Below, piece after piece: positions 1 through 12,022 of a stretch of DNA of 64,000 nucleotides. Made by a program: the position numbers and the translations under genes. The stretch's first letter is position 1. The number at the start of each line of letters is the position of its first letter. Origin of the DNA: Massariosphaeria phaeospora. Its lineage: Eukaryota; Ascomycota; Dothideomycetes; Pleosporales. The DNA lies in the NCBI GenBank assembly GCA_011032825.1, contig JAADJZ010000011.1:186001-250000 (forward strand), read 5' to 3'. Under the pieces are notes generated by a model, which saw nothing but the letters and a program-made list of their open reading frames with translations, was not told the origin of the DNA and searched no databases.

Positions 1-213
1 GCTTCGCTTTTCGACCTAGATCAAGTAAGGCCGGTGCAGGGGCCCATGGCCAGACGCCCCGTTGAAGCCCACTCAGGCTCATCCCATGCCTCACTGAATC
101 CTTGCCGACGAACACCTCTTCGGACCCGAATGATAACCCCTCCTCGGACCCGCCCTTCTTGCTATATCTGAGACCTGCGGCCTGAGAGACTCGCCATCCC
201 ATCGCAATCCATC

Positions 214-3200
214 ATGGCCTCGAAGAATACGCTCGAAGCAGAGCCAAAGCCGACGGCGACCAGCCTCACCGACGAGGAACAGCAGATCATCGACAAGCAA
301 CTCCACAACCCGCAGCTGAAAGTGGGCTATTTCTCCTTGTTTCGATATGCTACCAACAAGGACGTCGCCATCATGCTAGTCGCCACCCTCGCATCCATCG
401 CTGCTGGCGCTGTTATGCCGTTGATGACGGTAAGTTGTGACTGAAACGGCTCAATCGAGCAGCGTTGACTTCTCGTAAAGCTAGTCTACGGCAACTTCGC
501 TGGGAGCTTCACAAGTTTTTCCGTGAGCGCCACTGCCGTACAGGACTTCAAGAATCAGATCAACAAACTCACCCTCTACTTTGTGTACTTAGGTATGTCC
601 CTCTTATCCAGGTTTTGGCATGTCAACTGACCTTCTCCGCAGGTATTGCATCTTTGGCATCTGTGTATCTCAGCATCGTGGGGTTCTCTTACACGGGCGA
701 ACGCCTCACCCAGCAGATTCGCGAGCTGTACTTGAGTGCAATCTTCAGACAGAATATCGCCTACTTTGATTTCCTGGGTTCTGGCGAAATCACAACCCGT
801 ATCAGTTCGGGTACATATTCCGGCTCCAGCGAAACGTCTATGTGCTGATTCTGTTTAGACATGAACCTGGTCCAGGACGGCATCGGCCAGAAGATTGGCC
901 TCTTCATATCTGGATGCTCCATGTTCGTATCCGCCTTAATCGTCGGCTTTGTTCGGTCCTGGAAGCTCACTCTCATCATGCTCTCGGCTACTGCCGCTCT
1001 GGTGCTCATGATGGGCGTCAATGGCCGAAACATGAGAGTGAACCAGGTCAAATCTATTGATGAATACGCCACTGCCGGAACACTAGCAGAGGAAGTCTTA
1101 TCTTCTGCTCGGAATGTTACTGCATACGGGTCCCAGAAACGCCTCGAGAAAAAGTACAAGGCTTTCCTGGACAGAGCATCAGCCTTTGACTACAATGCCA
1201 AGTTCTGGATGACCAGCATGATAGCTGGCATGATGGCTGTGATGAATTTCCAGTACTCCCTAGCCTTCTGGCAAGGAAATCGCTTCCTTCATGCCGGCGA
1301 GATCGGTGTGGGGAATATCCTCACCGTCGTTATGGCTACCATGATTGCCGGCGTCTCTATAGGTCATAACCTTCCCCACTTGCAAGCATTTGGAGCAGCT
1401 GTTGCGGCTGCCACAAAAGTTTTCAACACGATCGAACGAGTGTCTCCAATCGACCCTGAGACAGACAAAGGAGAGAAGCCGGATGACTTCGTTGGCAATA
1501 TCCAGTTCAAGAACGTCAAGCACATCTATCCATCCCGGCCCGACACCACTGTGCTCAATGAGTTCAGCTTAGAAATTCCTACAGGCAAGATGGTGGCTCT
1601 AGTCGGTGCCTCTGGATCTGGCAAGTCTACCATCTTCGGTCTCCTTGAACGCTTCTATCTGCCTATGAGCGGACAAGTCTTCCTCGATGGCAACGATATC
1701 AGCACTTTGAACTTGAGGTGGCTCAGAAGACACATGACTATAGTCAGTCAGGAGCCAGTACTATTCAGCACTACCATCTACGAGAGTATTGCTCACGGCC
1801 TTGTGGGCACTGAGCACGAAGACGTAAGTCATGCCTGTTCTAGACGCCCACACAGAATCGCTCACTGTTATGCAGGCTAAAGAAGACATGAAAACGGATT
1901 TGATTGAGAAAGCCGCTAAGATTGCTAATGCTTACGACTTCATCAATGAGCTGCCGGACAAATTCCAGACCAAAGTAGGGGAACGAGGAAATCTCTTATC
2001 GGGTGGGCAGAAGCAGCGTATGGCTATTGCACGAGCAGTCGTGTCCGATCCGAGGATTCTCTTACTCGACGAAGCGACCGCCGCCTTAGACACAAAGTCT
2101 GAGAGTGCCGTCCAGGAAGCACTAGATCGAGCATCCAAAGGCCGAACGACCATCGTCATTGCTCATCGTCTTTCCACAATCAAGAGTGCTGATAACATCG
2201 TAGTCATGGCCCATGGAAAAATCGTTGAGCAGGGCACTCACGAGGAACTCCTCCGTCTCCAAAGGGTTTATTACAGTCTCGTGCAAGCGCAAGAACTTAG
2301 CTCAAAAATAGCACCCGAGAATCGACATTCCGAAGTTTCTATCACTGAAAAAGATGGAGACATTGTGACCGACGCTGAGAAGCTCAGCCTACTTCGCACG
2401 ACTACCACCAAGCCGTCCTCGGTAGTTGCTGAGGATGGAAAGGAACAGGAATACAGTACCTGGGAGCTGATCAAGTTTTCTTGGAGTCTGAACGAGAAGG
2501 AAGCCCACCTCATCTCTATCGGCTTCTTGCTCTGCTTTCTCGCAGGCTGTATCCCGGCTATCCAAGCCATTTTTCTGGGCAACTCTGTCAACTCGCTTCT
2601 CTCGCCTCAGACATCTGCAGGAGGCCGAGGAATAGGATTTTGGTGCTGGATGTTTTTCATGTTAGGGTTCTCGACATGGATATTTTATTTCCTACAAGCT
2701 TTCACGCTTGCCAAAGCCTCTGCGTAAGTGCATCCTGGCCTGACCCAAGACATGTACTTCTGTATTAACGGTCTTAGAAAACTCATATCAAATGTTCGGG
2801 AGCGTGCATTTGCTTCCATCTTACGTCAGGTAAATGCCTTTGTCGCCTCCACAAAGCGAAAATACTAACAATTGCAGGATATCGAGTTCTTTGACGGGGA
2901 CAGCATCACGTCCGGCGCACTTGCAACTTTCCTTTCTTCCGAAGCAAATCGTCTTGCGGGTCTCAGTGGCGCTACGCTCGGAACCGTCGTAACTTCTGCT
3001 TCTACTGTGCTCGTCGCGATTATAGTAGGCTGCGTTTTTGGTTGGAAACTTGCTCTTGTTTGCACGGCAGCTATACCTCTCATGCTTGGTTGCGGCTACT
3101 TTAGGTTTTATGTAAGTACCAAAGACTCACGCTTTTCTCTCTGAGAGTATAACAACTTACCAAATGTACTCAGGCTCTCATCCGTATGGACAAACGCACG

Positions 3201-4485
3201 AAACAGAAAACCGCTGCTGCTTCCTTCGCATGCGAAGCTGCTTCCTCAATCAGAACCGTTGCAACCCTCTCTCTCGAACAACATCTCCTTTCTGAATACC
3301 ACCGCAAACTCGACGACCAAGCACGCGGCAACGTCGTGTTCACCCACGTCTCTGCTGGTCTATATGCGCTTTCACAGGGTCTTTCAATGTTCATCTTCGC
3401 TCTCGTTTTCTGGTATGGCGGTAATCTTATGCTCAAGATGGAGTACACTATCGTACAATTTTACATCGTGTACTCAGCGATTATAAACGGTGCGCAGTCG
3501 GCTGGTGTAATATTCTCTTTCGCACCAGATATGGGGGAGGCTAGAGAAGCGGCGAAGCTACTAAAGTCCTTCCTCAATCGCGTACCGAAGATCGATCACT
3601 GGTCTAACGAAGGCAAGAGTGTCGAGCGTCTTGATGGCAGAGTCGAGGTGCAGGACGTCCGCTTCATATATCCAGGTCGGCCTGACCATCCCGTCCTCCG
3701 AGGCGTCAATGTCACCGCCGAACCCGGTCAGTTTGTTGCTCTGGTAGGCGCAAGTGGCAGCGGCAAAAGCACAATCATGGCCTTACTTGAACGCTTCTAC
3801 GATCCGACCGCTGGAGCTGTCGTTGTCGACGGTATGGACCTGAAAGATTACAACTTACAACAATACCGCTCCCAGCTCGCCATGGTCAGCCAAGAGACAA
3901 CACTATACACCGGAACGATACGCGAGAACGTCCTGGCCGATGAAGAACACGTAGGCGAAGAAGCCATCATCCAAGCGTGCAAAGATGCGAACATATATGA
4001 GTTCATTGTGAGTACCTATGTGTGAGTAGTGGCCGTACACGCTGACAGAGGCTAGGTATCACTACCAGATGGCTTCAATACCCTGGTCGGTGCCAAAGGC
4101 GCCCTCCTCTCCGGTGGCCAACGTCAACGTATAGCTATCGCACGCGCACTCCTTCGTGACCCCAAAATTCTGTAAGTCCTCAACATTTGTACCGATACTT
4201 TCCCTTTACACTAGCTCACCGCGCCCATCCAGCCTCCTCGATGAAGCTACGTCAGCTCTAGACTCCACTTCCGAGCGCGTTGTCCAGGCCGCACTCGACA
4301 TTGCCGCAAAAGGCCGCACAACGATCGCCATTGCGCACCGCCTCAGCACCGTCCAGCACGCTGACGTAATCTACGTGTTTGATGCTGGAAAAATAGTTGA
4401 GATTGGCGGACACCACGATTTGATGGATAGAAGAGGAGTGTACTGGGAATTGGCTAGGTTGCAGGCGATGGGGGCGGCACAATAA
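214..4485 (+). CDS. ABC multidrug exporter, ABCB/MDR full transporter
   Basis: Full-length ATP-driven efflux pump (TMD1-NBD1-TMD2-NBD2), expected in the plasma membrane and exporting hydrophobic compounds or peptides. I assemble ten exons: 214-429, 481-592, 643-810, 859-1823, 1876-2723, 2778-2829, 2878-3111, 3174-4007, 4056-4171 and 4233-4485, giving 1265 aa, the usual length for the family. NBD1 shows Walker [10 protein letters not shown], signature LSGGQKQR and Walker [16 protein letters not shown]2 repeats [17 protein letters not shown] and [10 protein letters not shown]. The motif [16 protein letters not shown], typical of TMD1 intracellular loops, appears only after the 811-858 intron is removed, which supports that junction. 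Both ATP sites look intact. The exported substrate cannot be read from sequence; a mating-peptide exporter or drug pump are both possible. Confidence 0.93.
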
Positions 4486-5048
4486 TAGTAATAATGGGCT
4501 TGAACGGACTGGTCAAGGGTACAAAGGGTTGGCATATAGACACGGAAGTCCTCTAGTTTATTTTGTATCTACATAGAAGGCTTATAATACACTACTCTCA
4601 TAACGACGCAGGCATTGATCATCAAGTATAGTCATGACGGTAGTAAAAGAATGTGCATGTAGTCCAGTACCATAAAAGGTTACGACCAGACTACAAATAA
4701 CATGGGCATCGTCCAGAATCGACCACGCCTTCCCTTCCTCCCTAGCCTTACCTTCCCGCGCAATGATGCTTCCCCGAGCCGCAGTTGCCCTTCTCATGCA
4801 CCAGCAGGTACGTGTATGTAGTAACATAGTCATCTGCCTAGCTAATAGCTGATCTACTTTTGCTTTTTCTTTGGTGGAGTGTTTAGAGAGAGATTCGTAG
4901 TTGCTGTAGCAGATAATGCACTATATATCCTCCGTCTTGCACGTCAAGTGCAGGACATTATCGGTTGACTATTGTAGGCTTTGCTTAAGCTTTTCGTAAC
5001 AGTGTAGGAAAATCTGGGGATCTCTGGTAGATAATACCTTTGGTAAGG
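4486..5048. other. convergent intergenic region
   Basis: The 3' ends of the ABC transporter and the gene on the opposite strand face each other here. It is moderately AT-rich with no supported coding sequence, RNA gene or repeat. Confidence 0.6.
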
Positions 5049-6089
5049 CTAGGCTCTGTTTACCCCCTCACCTATGGGCAACAGCTTGAGCAATGCTGTC
5101 AGCATAGCACGAGCGGTGCTCTGCTGTAGCACGTTAAGTGCGGTGCTTAGATCCACAACAGTTTCCGCATCCTCCTGCTCCCTCTGGCTGTTCAGCTCGT
5201 ACGGTTGTCCATCTGCACACAGTGCCTTCAACAACTCGTTTCCTGCTAGGCCCTCGCTGCCATCTTTTCCATCTTTCACCATTCGCCCGTCGTTGATAAT
5301 GTCATCTCCCGAGCTCGTCTCTGGAACTCCACTTCTTATGTCCTCCCTCTGTCCCGGCACCAACACCCCCACATATGGTCTGACCTTCCACTCAAACACC
5401 TCCGTCCCCATGCACTCCTCCGCTATTCTCAGCTCCGCCTCCCAATCACCCTTCAAGATCTTCACCTGCCTCTTCATCACCTTGGCCTTGCTTCCTCTGA
5501 TCGTGAAGAAGTCGTACCGACTCCCTTTCCAAAGGCGGATGAACTCCTCGCGCTTCTCAAACGTAGCCGGGTAGTTATGATGTTCCAGGACCGCATCAAG
5601 ATACGTAAGGCAGAAGCGGCGCGCCGCGGGCGAGAAAGTAGTGCTGGTCGCGCGGCCGGGTACGAGCTCCGCGAACGTGTGGGCGGGGACGGCGACTAGG
5701 GAGAGGAAGAGGTGCAGATTCCAGCGCGCCGCGTCGTGGTAGCGCTGGAACTGATAGAGCGGCGAGAAACGGTAGAAGAAGATCGCGCGCGTTAGTTGTG
5801 TGTCCTGCTCGCTTGAGCTCTTGAGCGGCGTGCGGCCCTGTTGGTCGATGAGGGCGCGGTGGGCGAGGAAGTAGGCGAGCTGGATGTCGGGCGGAATACT
5901 ACTGTGCCGTAAGTATGGAATTACTAAGGAGATGGCGATGACCTACTTGCGGAGACGTGTCGCTTTCGGCGTCTGGTTGAGGATGTCTTCGAGCGTGAGG
6001 TCCGGGAGGTGGTATTTTGGAATCCCCATGAGCTTGCGCGCGAGGAGCTCGCGGAGCTGTACCTGCTTTCCGACAGTATAGACGTTCAT
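5049..6089 (-). CDS. uncharacterised fungal protein, 331 aa
   Basis: I do not recognise this protein. Two exons on the minus strand (6089-5947 and 5901-5049) join through a 45-bp intron to give 331 aa starting MNVYTVGKQVQLRELLARKL. The N-terminal half is basic and helical, with IPPDIQLAYFLAHRALIDQQG and AIFFYRFSPLYQFQRYHDAARWNLHLFLSL. The centre holds FEKREEFIRLWKGSRYDFFTIRGSKAK. The C-terminal third is acidic and polar and looks disordered before a final hydrophobic helix. There is no signal peptide or clear catalytic motif. Strong continuity of both reading frames, a consensus donor and conserved-looking hydrophobic patterning argue for a real gene, probably restricted to filamentous ascomycetes (inference). 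Confidence 0.7.
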
Positions 6090-6974
6090 GGCTGGGGTGT
6101 GTTGATGGTCGGGTTATGTGGGAGAGTTTTAGTTGTAAAGAATGTCAGTAGCGATACGTATCCGCTTTGAGATGCTTTGTGTCAGTGAAAGATCTTAAAT
6201 TGATTAGCTTCTTTCACTGCCCGAGCACGCACGGCACTTTACCAGTGAAACTCCTCTGAGTTAGCAACTCGTCGCTTTCCCCCGGCCTAAACTCAAGATT
6301 AGCGCAGTACCAATGTCTTGAACACAAATCCTGTACTGACATCAAAGATCGCTACATTCCTGCAACCGTCTACAAATACTACTATAGTAGTGAGGTATGT
6401 TCTAATTGATTACAGTCTTTTAGTGATAAGAATACAGTCAACCTCTTATGAAACAAGTCTATCTTGACATTATACTAACATACAAGGTACAACTTCTTGC
6501 CTATAGTTGAGGAGACAGACAGTGAACGAGAAAAAATCGCCAAGAAGGATACAAATCAGTTCGAGGAGGATTACAGCAAGCCAACAGAGCCGAGTTCCAA
6601 ATGTATACCTCTCCAATAGCTTCGCTATTTGTGTTGTTCTGCACCTCTCTTCTACTATTCTTACTTCCATCTATCCAGAACACTGGATTGCACACTTTCG
6701 ACTTGGCTATTCGTGATAAAGAGGGCTTTGTATGGACACAGGTAAGCCCCTGAGAGCTTGCTAATATCTCTTACACGGTCAAGAGGAATACGTATAAAAC
6801 CTGCAACCGTCAGCGAAATCTGTTCTAGCTGTGAGGTATGTATTATTGGACTGTGTTCCACGTGCGGATCGTGGGTAAGGGGGGCGATCAGATTTGGCTA
6901 TCTCTAGAGGGACAAGTCCATCCTTACATTACATTGTTGTACAAATGGGAGAGTTCCAACAAGTCTACATTCAA
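6090..6974. other. intergenic, no supported gene; direct repeat pair
   Basis: It lies upstream of the unrecognised gene and downstream of the MFS exporter. Short open frames here lack splice-consistent extensions. It contains the repeat pair annotated separately. Confidence 0.55.
6359..6853 (+). repeat. pair of ~50-bp imperfect direct repeats
   Basis: CCTGCAACCGTC begins at 6359 and at 6800. Each is followed about 31 bases later by TGAGGTATGT (6391 and 6831) and an AT-rich tail. The copies lie about 440 bp apart in the same orientation. This could be the remnant terminal repeats of a small element or a local duplication. Confidence 0.5.
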
Positions 6975-8662
6975 TCAAGCAGCCTCGGCCACTAGACTCT
7001 TGCCCTTGACGTTTATCCACTCTAAACCGAGCGCGCAGAAGAACGATCCTACCGTGAGCCCGGCTGCAAGGTAGAACGGATATAACAGGGCGGCGTTGTA
7101 TGACAAGAGCACTCCAGGCAATTGATCTGCTGTCACCACTTTATGAACTCCCGCAGTCCCCGCCGCAAGTAGTTTGCCGATGTCAATGCCCGGGACATTC
7201 CTGGACAGCTCCTTGACCAATGTTTCAGTGAAGATCGTTTGAGAGAGAGCTGCGGTAAAGGCGCCACCAAACATTTGGAAGAAAGTGACCATGGAAATAC
7301 CGACTGGAGTATCAGCTGGGCTCAACGCGGCTTGTACGGCGACCAGAGGAGCGGTCAAAAACATGCCAGAGCCCGCGCCAAAGATAACCTGGTACCCAAT
7401 CCAGTAAGCGCTTCCTGAATCGACCTCAAAGGTGGTGAACAGACCGGAACCGATCGATAAAAGCGCTGTTCCGGCCAGTAGCCATGGATTGTAGTAGCCC
7501 AATGTTGTGGTCAATGCCCCAGATACAACAGCAAAAACTGTCTGCGCAAGCATAGCCGGCAAAAGGTTGACTCCAGACTTTACTGGCGACGCGCCCTTCA
7601 CCACTTGGAACCACTCCGGCAACCATGTACCCAAAATGATTTGCGCACCCATACCGAACATGGCTGTCAAACAGGCGAAAAGTACCGATCGCTGGGTGAA
7701 AACTCGAGGCGGTATCATTGCCATGTCGCCAGCGCGCCATTGCCAGACAGAGAAGATGATAAGAATGACGATGCCACCCACTAACAGACCAATGATGCGG
7801 CCTGAAGACCATGGGTATGTTATCCCGCCCCATTGGAGTGCCATTAAGATCATGACAACCCCCGGTATGAATATGGAGGCGCCCGGAAGATCCAGCTGCT
7901 TGATCCTGTCCTTGATGTTTTTGTCTTCGACCGCGCGAGGGGGAGGATGGAATAAAAAAATGAGCGCAACGATGGTGACACCTCCAATAGGTAGATTGAT
8001 GTAGAAAACCCAACGCCACGACACGTGTTGTGTAAATACGCCGCCGAGAAGAGGGCCGGCGATGGTCGATATGCCGAACATCGACGAGAGGATACCAGTA
8101 TACAGGGCTCGCAGACGGAGCGTAACTACAGCAGCGATAATCGAAAGCGTGCCCGACATCAGTCCTGCAGCGCCTGCACCAGCAATCGCCCGACCAACAA
8201 TGAGCATATCGGAGGAAGTGGCGGCTCCAGATATGACAGAACCGATTTCAAAGACGAGAAAGAACGCGAGGAAGGTCCATTTGAGGGGGAAATTTGCGTA
8301 TAGCTTCCCGCTAAGAGGTTGGAGCGAACAGCTACTACCATTAGTACCGCCTACGATAAGATACGAGGACGGACTTACAGTGTGAGTAGATAGCCACTCA
8401 TATACCATCCAATATCTGCCACTGAGTGAAACTTTTCAGTGATGGTGGGTATCGCCGTTACGAGAATGGACATGTCGAGTGCCATGACGAAGACCGCCAA
8501 ACCCAGTCCGAAAATGAGGATATGGAGCTTGGCCCCTGACATGTAATAGTCTTCTTGAAATATTTCATCTTCCTGAGACGTTTTTTCGGCGAGCGAGCTT
8601 GTATGCGAGGTGTCCGAAAGGGATTTCTGGGGAGCAGGTTCCGTCTGAGCTGAGGAGGCCAT
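6975..8662 (-). CDS. MFS drug/toxin exporter, DHA2 type (14 TM)
   Basis: Proton-coupled efflux transporter of the major facilitator superfamily. Two exons (8662-8379 and 8331-6975) with a 47-bp intron give 546 aa, typical of the 14-helix DHA2 subfamily that includes fungal toxin exporters. A polar cytosolic N-terminus of about 55 residues precedes [29 protein letters not shown] (TM1). Further family marks are [15 protein letters not shown], the antiporter-type motif [26 protein letters not shown], and regular hydrophobic helices to the C-terminus. I chose the start at MASSAQTEP; an in-frame upstream ATG would add 21 residues. It is divergently transcribed from a Zn2Cys6 regulator 769 bp away, a common arrangement for a pump and its own regulator. 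Confidence 0.9.
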
Positions 8663-8977
8663 GTGCGACGATGTGCTGGAGAAGTAGGTAGCAAGGTATT
8701 GGTAGATAAAGTTGTTGCATAGCAAGTGGAGAGACCCGGGTTAGGCGGTCGAGGACGGGATTAAGTAGTGGCACGACCATCCAGTCCAAGACGAGTCGCA
8801 ATGTCCCAACCAGCTAACCTAGGCCGGCATGTATGCGGCTGGCTTGCAGGCCAAACGGCCCAATGCAAGATTGGGTGATGAATGACCGATTGACAACAGG
8901 CGCTTACTCTCATCTTCACGCCGGGCAGAATTCAAAGACAGACGAACGTTCGGCAATCCTCTTGACAGTATAGGGGT

Positions 8978-9115
8978 TCTTTTGTCTTTGTCTTTACAAA
9001 GCCTTATTGTATCTACTATACTAGGTAATGTGTAGATAAGGGCTTGTAGAGGGGAGAGGGCAGCATCACCTAGGTGCGCATCGGAAACGCATATGCCAGG
9101 GCGGGTCCTTGATCC
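8978..9115 (+). repeat. dispersed degenerate repeat, copy A
   Basis: The core TTACAAAGCCTTATTGTATC, then an AGGTAATGT block, then CCTAGGTGCGCATCGGAAA matches a segment at 31785-31925 with scattered differences. Its first half also matches 28875-28932. It probably belongs to an old interspersed element family; no terminal structure is visible. Confidence 0.55.
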
Positions 9116-9244
9116 ATCGTAGATGAGAGCAACGCCACATGATGCCAATTGTGGCCGAAGACTACGGCGTCAGATCGTAGAGAAGATGTCGCGGACGGGG
9201 TTTGGGCAGAAACAGGGCCCGTTCCCGTCGGGGTGAAGTCAAGT

Positions 9245-9292
9245 CGGGGGCTAAGTATTGGGGGCTACCGGTACCGGTAAGTGTTGGGGGCT
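9245..9292. promoter_or_regulatory. candidate Zn2Cys6 operator: CCGGTACCGG palindrome with GGGGGCT repeats
   Basis: A perfect 14-bp palindrome TACCGGTACCGGTA occupies 9266-9279. It contains paired CGG/CCG half-sites of the kind bound by Zn2Cys6 dimers. It sits among three GGGGGCT copies (near 9246, 9260 and 9286). Its place about 150 bp upstream of the regulator start suggests autoregulation and co-control of the exporter (inference). Confidence 0.45.
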
Positions 9293-9431
9293 GTGCTGAG
9301 GGGCAATGATCCGTGCATGCGCCTCGCCATTTCATCTATCAACCCACCCCATCACATCGCCGTTCAAATAAATTCTTCCCGTCGGAAAGCGGACACGTTT
9401 TTCTCCTGTTTGGTTGACCCCCAGCCCTATC

Positions 9432-12022
9432 ATGCCATCCGATGACACGAGGAAGCGGAAGGCCTGTCAATCTTGCACCCGGGCAAAGGCGAAATGCGCA
9501 CCGTTCGAGGATCGATCGGACATCTGCTATCGCTGTCAGAGACTGAACAAACCATGTGTTTTTGAGGAGAATTTTCGAAAACAAGGCAAAAGACCGCGGT
9601 CGTAAGTAGGCGCTTTCTTGCATCATGTGCCCGTCTCTACGTTCTTGCAAGTCTGGACAGAGAAGCTTTCGCGAGCTCAGAGCGGAGCCTCACTTGGTTT
9701 CAGCGGAAGCTTGTCGGTTCAGCTTAAGCTTAAGCTCAAAGAAGCAGTGCCTTGCGTCGCTTGCCGCTGTAGTCCTCCTGGCTTGGTATCTCGAAGATTC
9801 GCGGCTTGCCACTGTCAGTTTCTAGCCTCCCACCAACTCTAGTCTAGTGATACTTACCGGGCTGTGTTGTATCTCTCAGCTGACGTCGAACAGTCGCGTA
9901 CAACAGCTCGAGCAACGTGTCGAGAGTCTCATCGACCTGTTAGCACCTAATGGCAAGACACCTGCCAGCCAGACACCTGCTAGCCAGCCATCTGCCCGCC
10001 AGCCATCTGCCCGCCACCTAACTGCTAGCCACCTAACTGCTAGCCATTCTGCAGCTGTAAGAGATGGTCAAAATATTGTCACCACGTCGAGCGAAAGAAT
10101 AAGCTTTTCTGCAGGCCCTATCACCCCCGCTGAGACGCCAGATACTGAAGTTGCCCATGCTGATCCAGTCGCGCCGTACGACCCAGTCAACGCTGGAATC
10201 ATTGACGAAGCTCACGCTTCATCCCTCCTCACTGACTTTAGAGAGTCTTTTGTCTTCTCCTTCCCCTTCGTTGTGATACCGGCGTCCACAGATGTCAACA
10301 CCTTGCGAAGGGGGTGGCCCTTTCTGTTTCATTCGATCATGGCAATCATGACTTACAAGACGCCCGATGTCCAGCAAACTATCGCTGAAGAGTTCAAGAG
10401 CCAGATAGCATCTCGTATCATCATGGGGTCACATAAAAGTCTCGAAATTCTACAGGGACTGCTTGTGTACGGCGCCTGGTACCACTTCTTCTACCGGCCA
10501 GCCAAGCAACAACTTGCCATTATTTTGCAGCTATGTGTTGCTATGATCCAGGACCTAGGACTCTCGAAAGATCTCCATGATAAAAAGCGCATAACGGATC
10601 TCAACGAAGACCAGAGTGGGACTTACACGACTGCGCAGAAGTCTGCTGATAGTAAAAGAGCATTTTTGGGATCATATTGCCTTACAACAGCGTAAGCTTT
10701 CAGTTTTGAGACGGCTGATGATGAGGAGAAGCTGACGAATGATAGTTTCGCACAAGCATGGCGAAAGCGCAGCACGATGCGTCGTACCAGATACATGGCA
10801 CAGTGTTGTGAATCACTTGTTGCGCAGCTGGAATACCCGTCGGATGCACTGATATCCCCAATGGTACAGCTGAGTGACCTCACCTGCCGTGTTAACGAAT
10901 ATTTTTCGTACGACGATATCGACAACGCAGAGGTTAGTGGGGAGATGATGCTAGATATGGCAACCGGAAATTTTGCCAGTGAGCTAGAGCGAATCAAAGA
11001 CGCTGTTCCAATATGTTTGAAGCATAATAGTAAGTTATCGGCATTCTCCAATGTACGCGACTGACTCTCGATACCTAGCGACTCTCAATCTGGGTTTCTA
11101 CCTACTCGATATCTGGATCCATGAATGCTCGCTGCATAGCCCGCTCTGGAACGCGCAGGCGGATAACTCTTCTATTTTGCACTCTGCCATCCGCATTCGA
11201 ATACTATACCGCTCGCTCGGGGCTATCAAAGCATACGTCAACACGCTTCTAGCAACACCCGAATCGTCGCTTCACCACCTTGCCTTTCCAAGCTGGTCAG
11301 GCTGGTTTTATACTACAATCGTCGCGTGCAAGCTGGTATTTCTACACGAGAATGACGAAGAAGGGCGAACGAATCTAGAAGCGGCGCATAACGAGCTCGG
11401 GAAACAGCTGGGGAATCTTCGACCCCATGAGCTTGGGCCGGATGTACCGGGCGAGTATACTGACACGCCAATGGACACTTCCCGTGTCCCCTTCTGGGAT
11501 CCAGTCTCCGTAGAAAAGGAGGCTGGTATTGAACAGCTTTTCGAGTCGGTTGTGGAGAAGTTGCGCTTTACTTTCCCCTCTGAAGAGGAGGCTTGGTGTA
11601 CAGATTCGACATTATGCCACCAAGATCCACTCTTCCGTATGACATGCCTACAACAAGGCTTACTACATGGATTTAGAAAAAGAATGGCGGACCATATCCT
11701 AAGGCACTCAAAACCCTGTATCAACGACGCGGGGACATCTGATAAATCTAACGCGAGTCCGCACGCCAGCAATCTCAGTACCAGCGCTTTTACGCCAGTG
11801 CAATCAGATGCTTATGCGACTGTGCCAGACTTGATGGGCGCAGAACAGCATTCTCTACCGCAACAAACGCACTGGAATCTCTTTCCCTTCATAGAAACGT
11901 GGCACTTCAACTCTGCGAATTTTGGCACGCTTCCTGAGGCGCCTCTGCCGTCACAGCAGAACATGAATGACGATTGGTTATGGGATACAATGATGGCAGA
12001 TTTCACGATGCCACTTATATAA
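9432..12022 (+). CDS. Zn2Cys6 fungal transcription factor
   Basis: Nuclear regulator with an N-terminal binuclear zinc cluster. CQSCTRAKAKC, then a nine-residue loop, then CYRCQRLNKPC matches C-x2-C-x6-C-x9-C-x2-C-x6-C at about residues 13-43. Four exons (9432-9601, 9894-10691, 10746-11029, 11079-12022) give 731 aa. SRVQQLEQRVESLIDLL after the zinc cluster is a linker/dimerisation coil. A repetitive low-complexity segment follows, then the middle homology region (LEILQGLLVYGAWYHFF and later helices) and an acidic, W/D/M-rich tail resembling an activation domain. Intron 1 is unusually long at 292 bp, so a missed exon there is possible. Divergence from the exporter suggests that it controls that gene. 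Confidence 0.88.
9958..10047 (+). repeat. coding tandem repeat, six 15-bp units in three pairs
   Basis: It lies inside exon 2 of the zinc-cluster regulator. The units encode TPASQ, TPASQ, PSARQ, PSARH, LTASH, LTASH. Neighbouring units are nearly identical while pairs differ, as if a doublet had been duplicated and then diverged. The unit is a multiple of three, so copy changes keep the frame. Confidence 0.8.

Larger units (their letters stand above)
8663..9431. promoter_or_regulatory. divergent promoter between exporter and Zn2Cys6 regulator
   Basis: Shared 769-bp upstream region of two divergent genes. It carries a dispersed repeat copy (8978-9115) and a palindrome with flanking G-runs near 9245-9292, both annotated separately. 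I identified no convincing TATA box. Confidence 0.6.

Noticed and set aside
9602..9893. An extra coding exon within the long first intron of the zinc-cluster gene
   Set aside because: I tested the CTCAG acceptor upstream, but it leads straight to a stop. No in-frame segment with both splice sites was convincing, so a single 292-bp intron is the simplest model.
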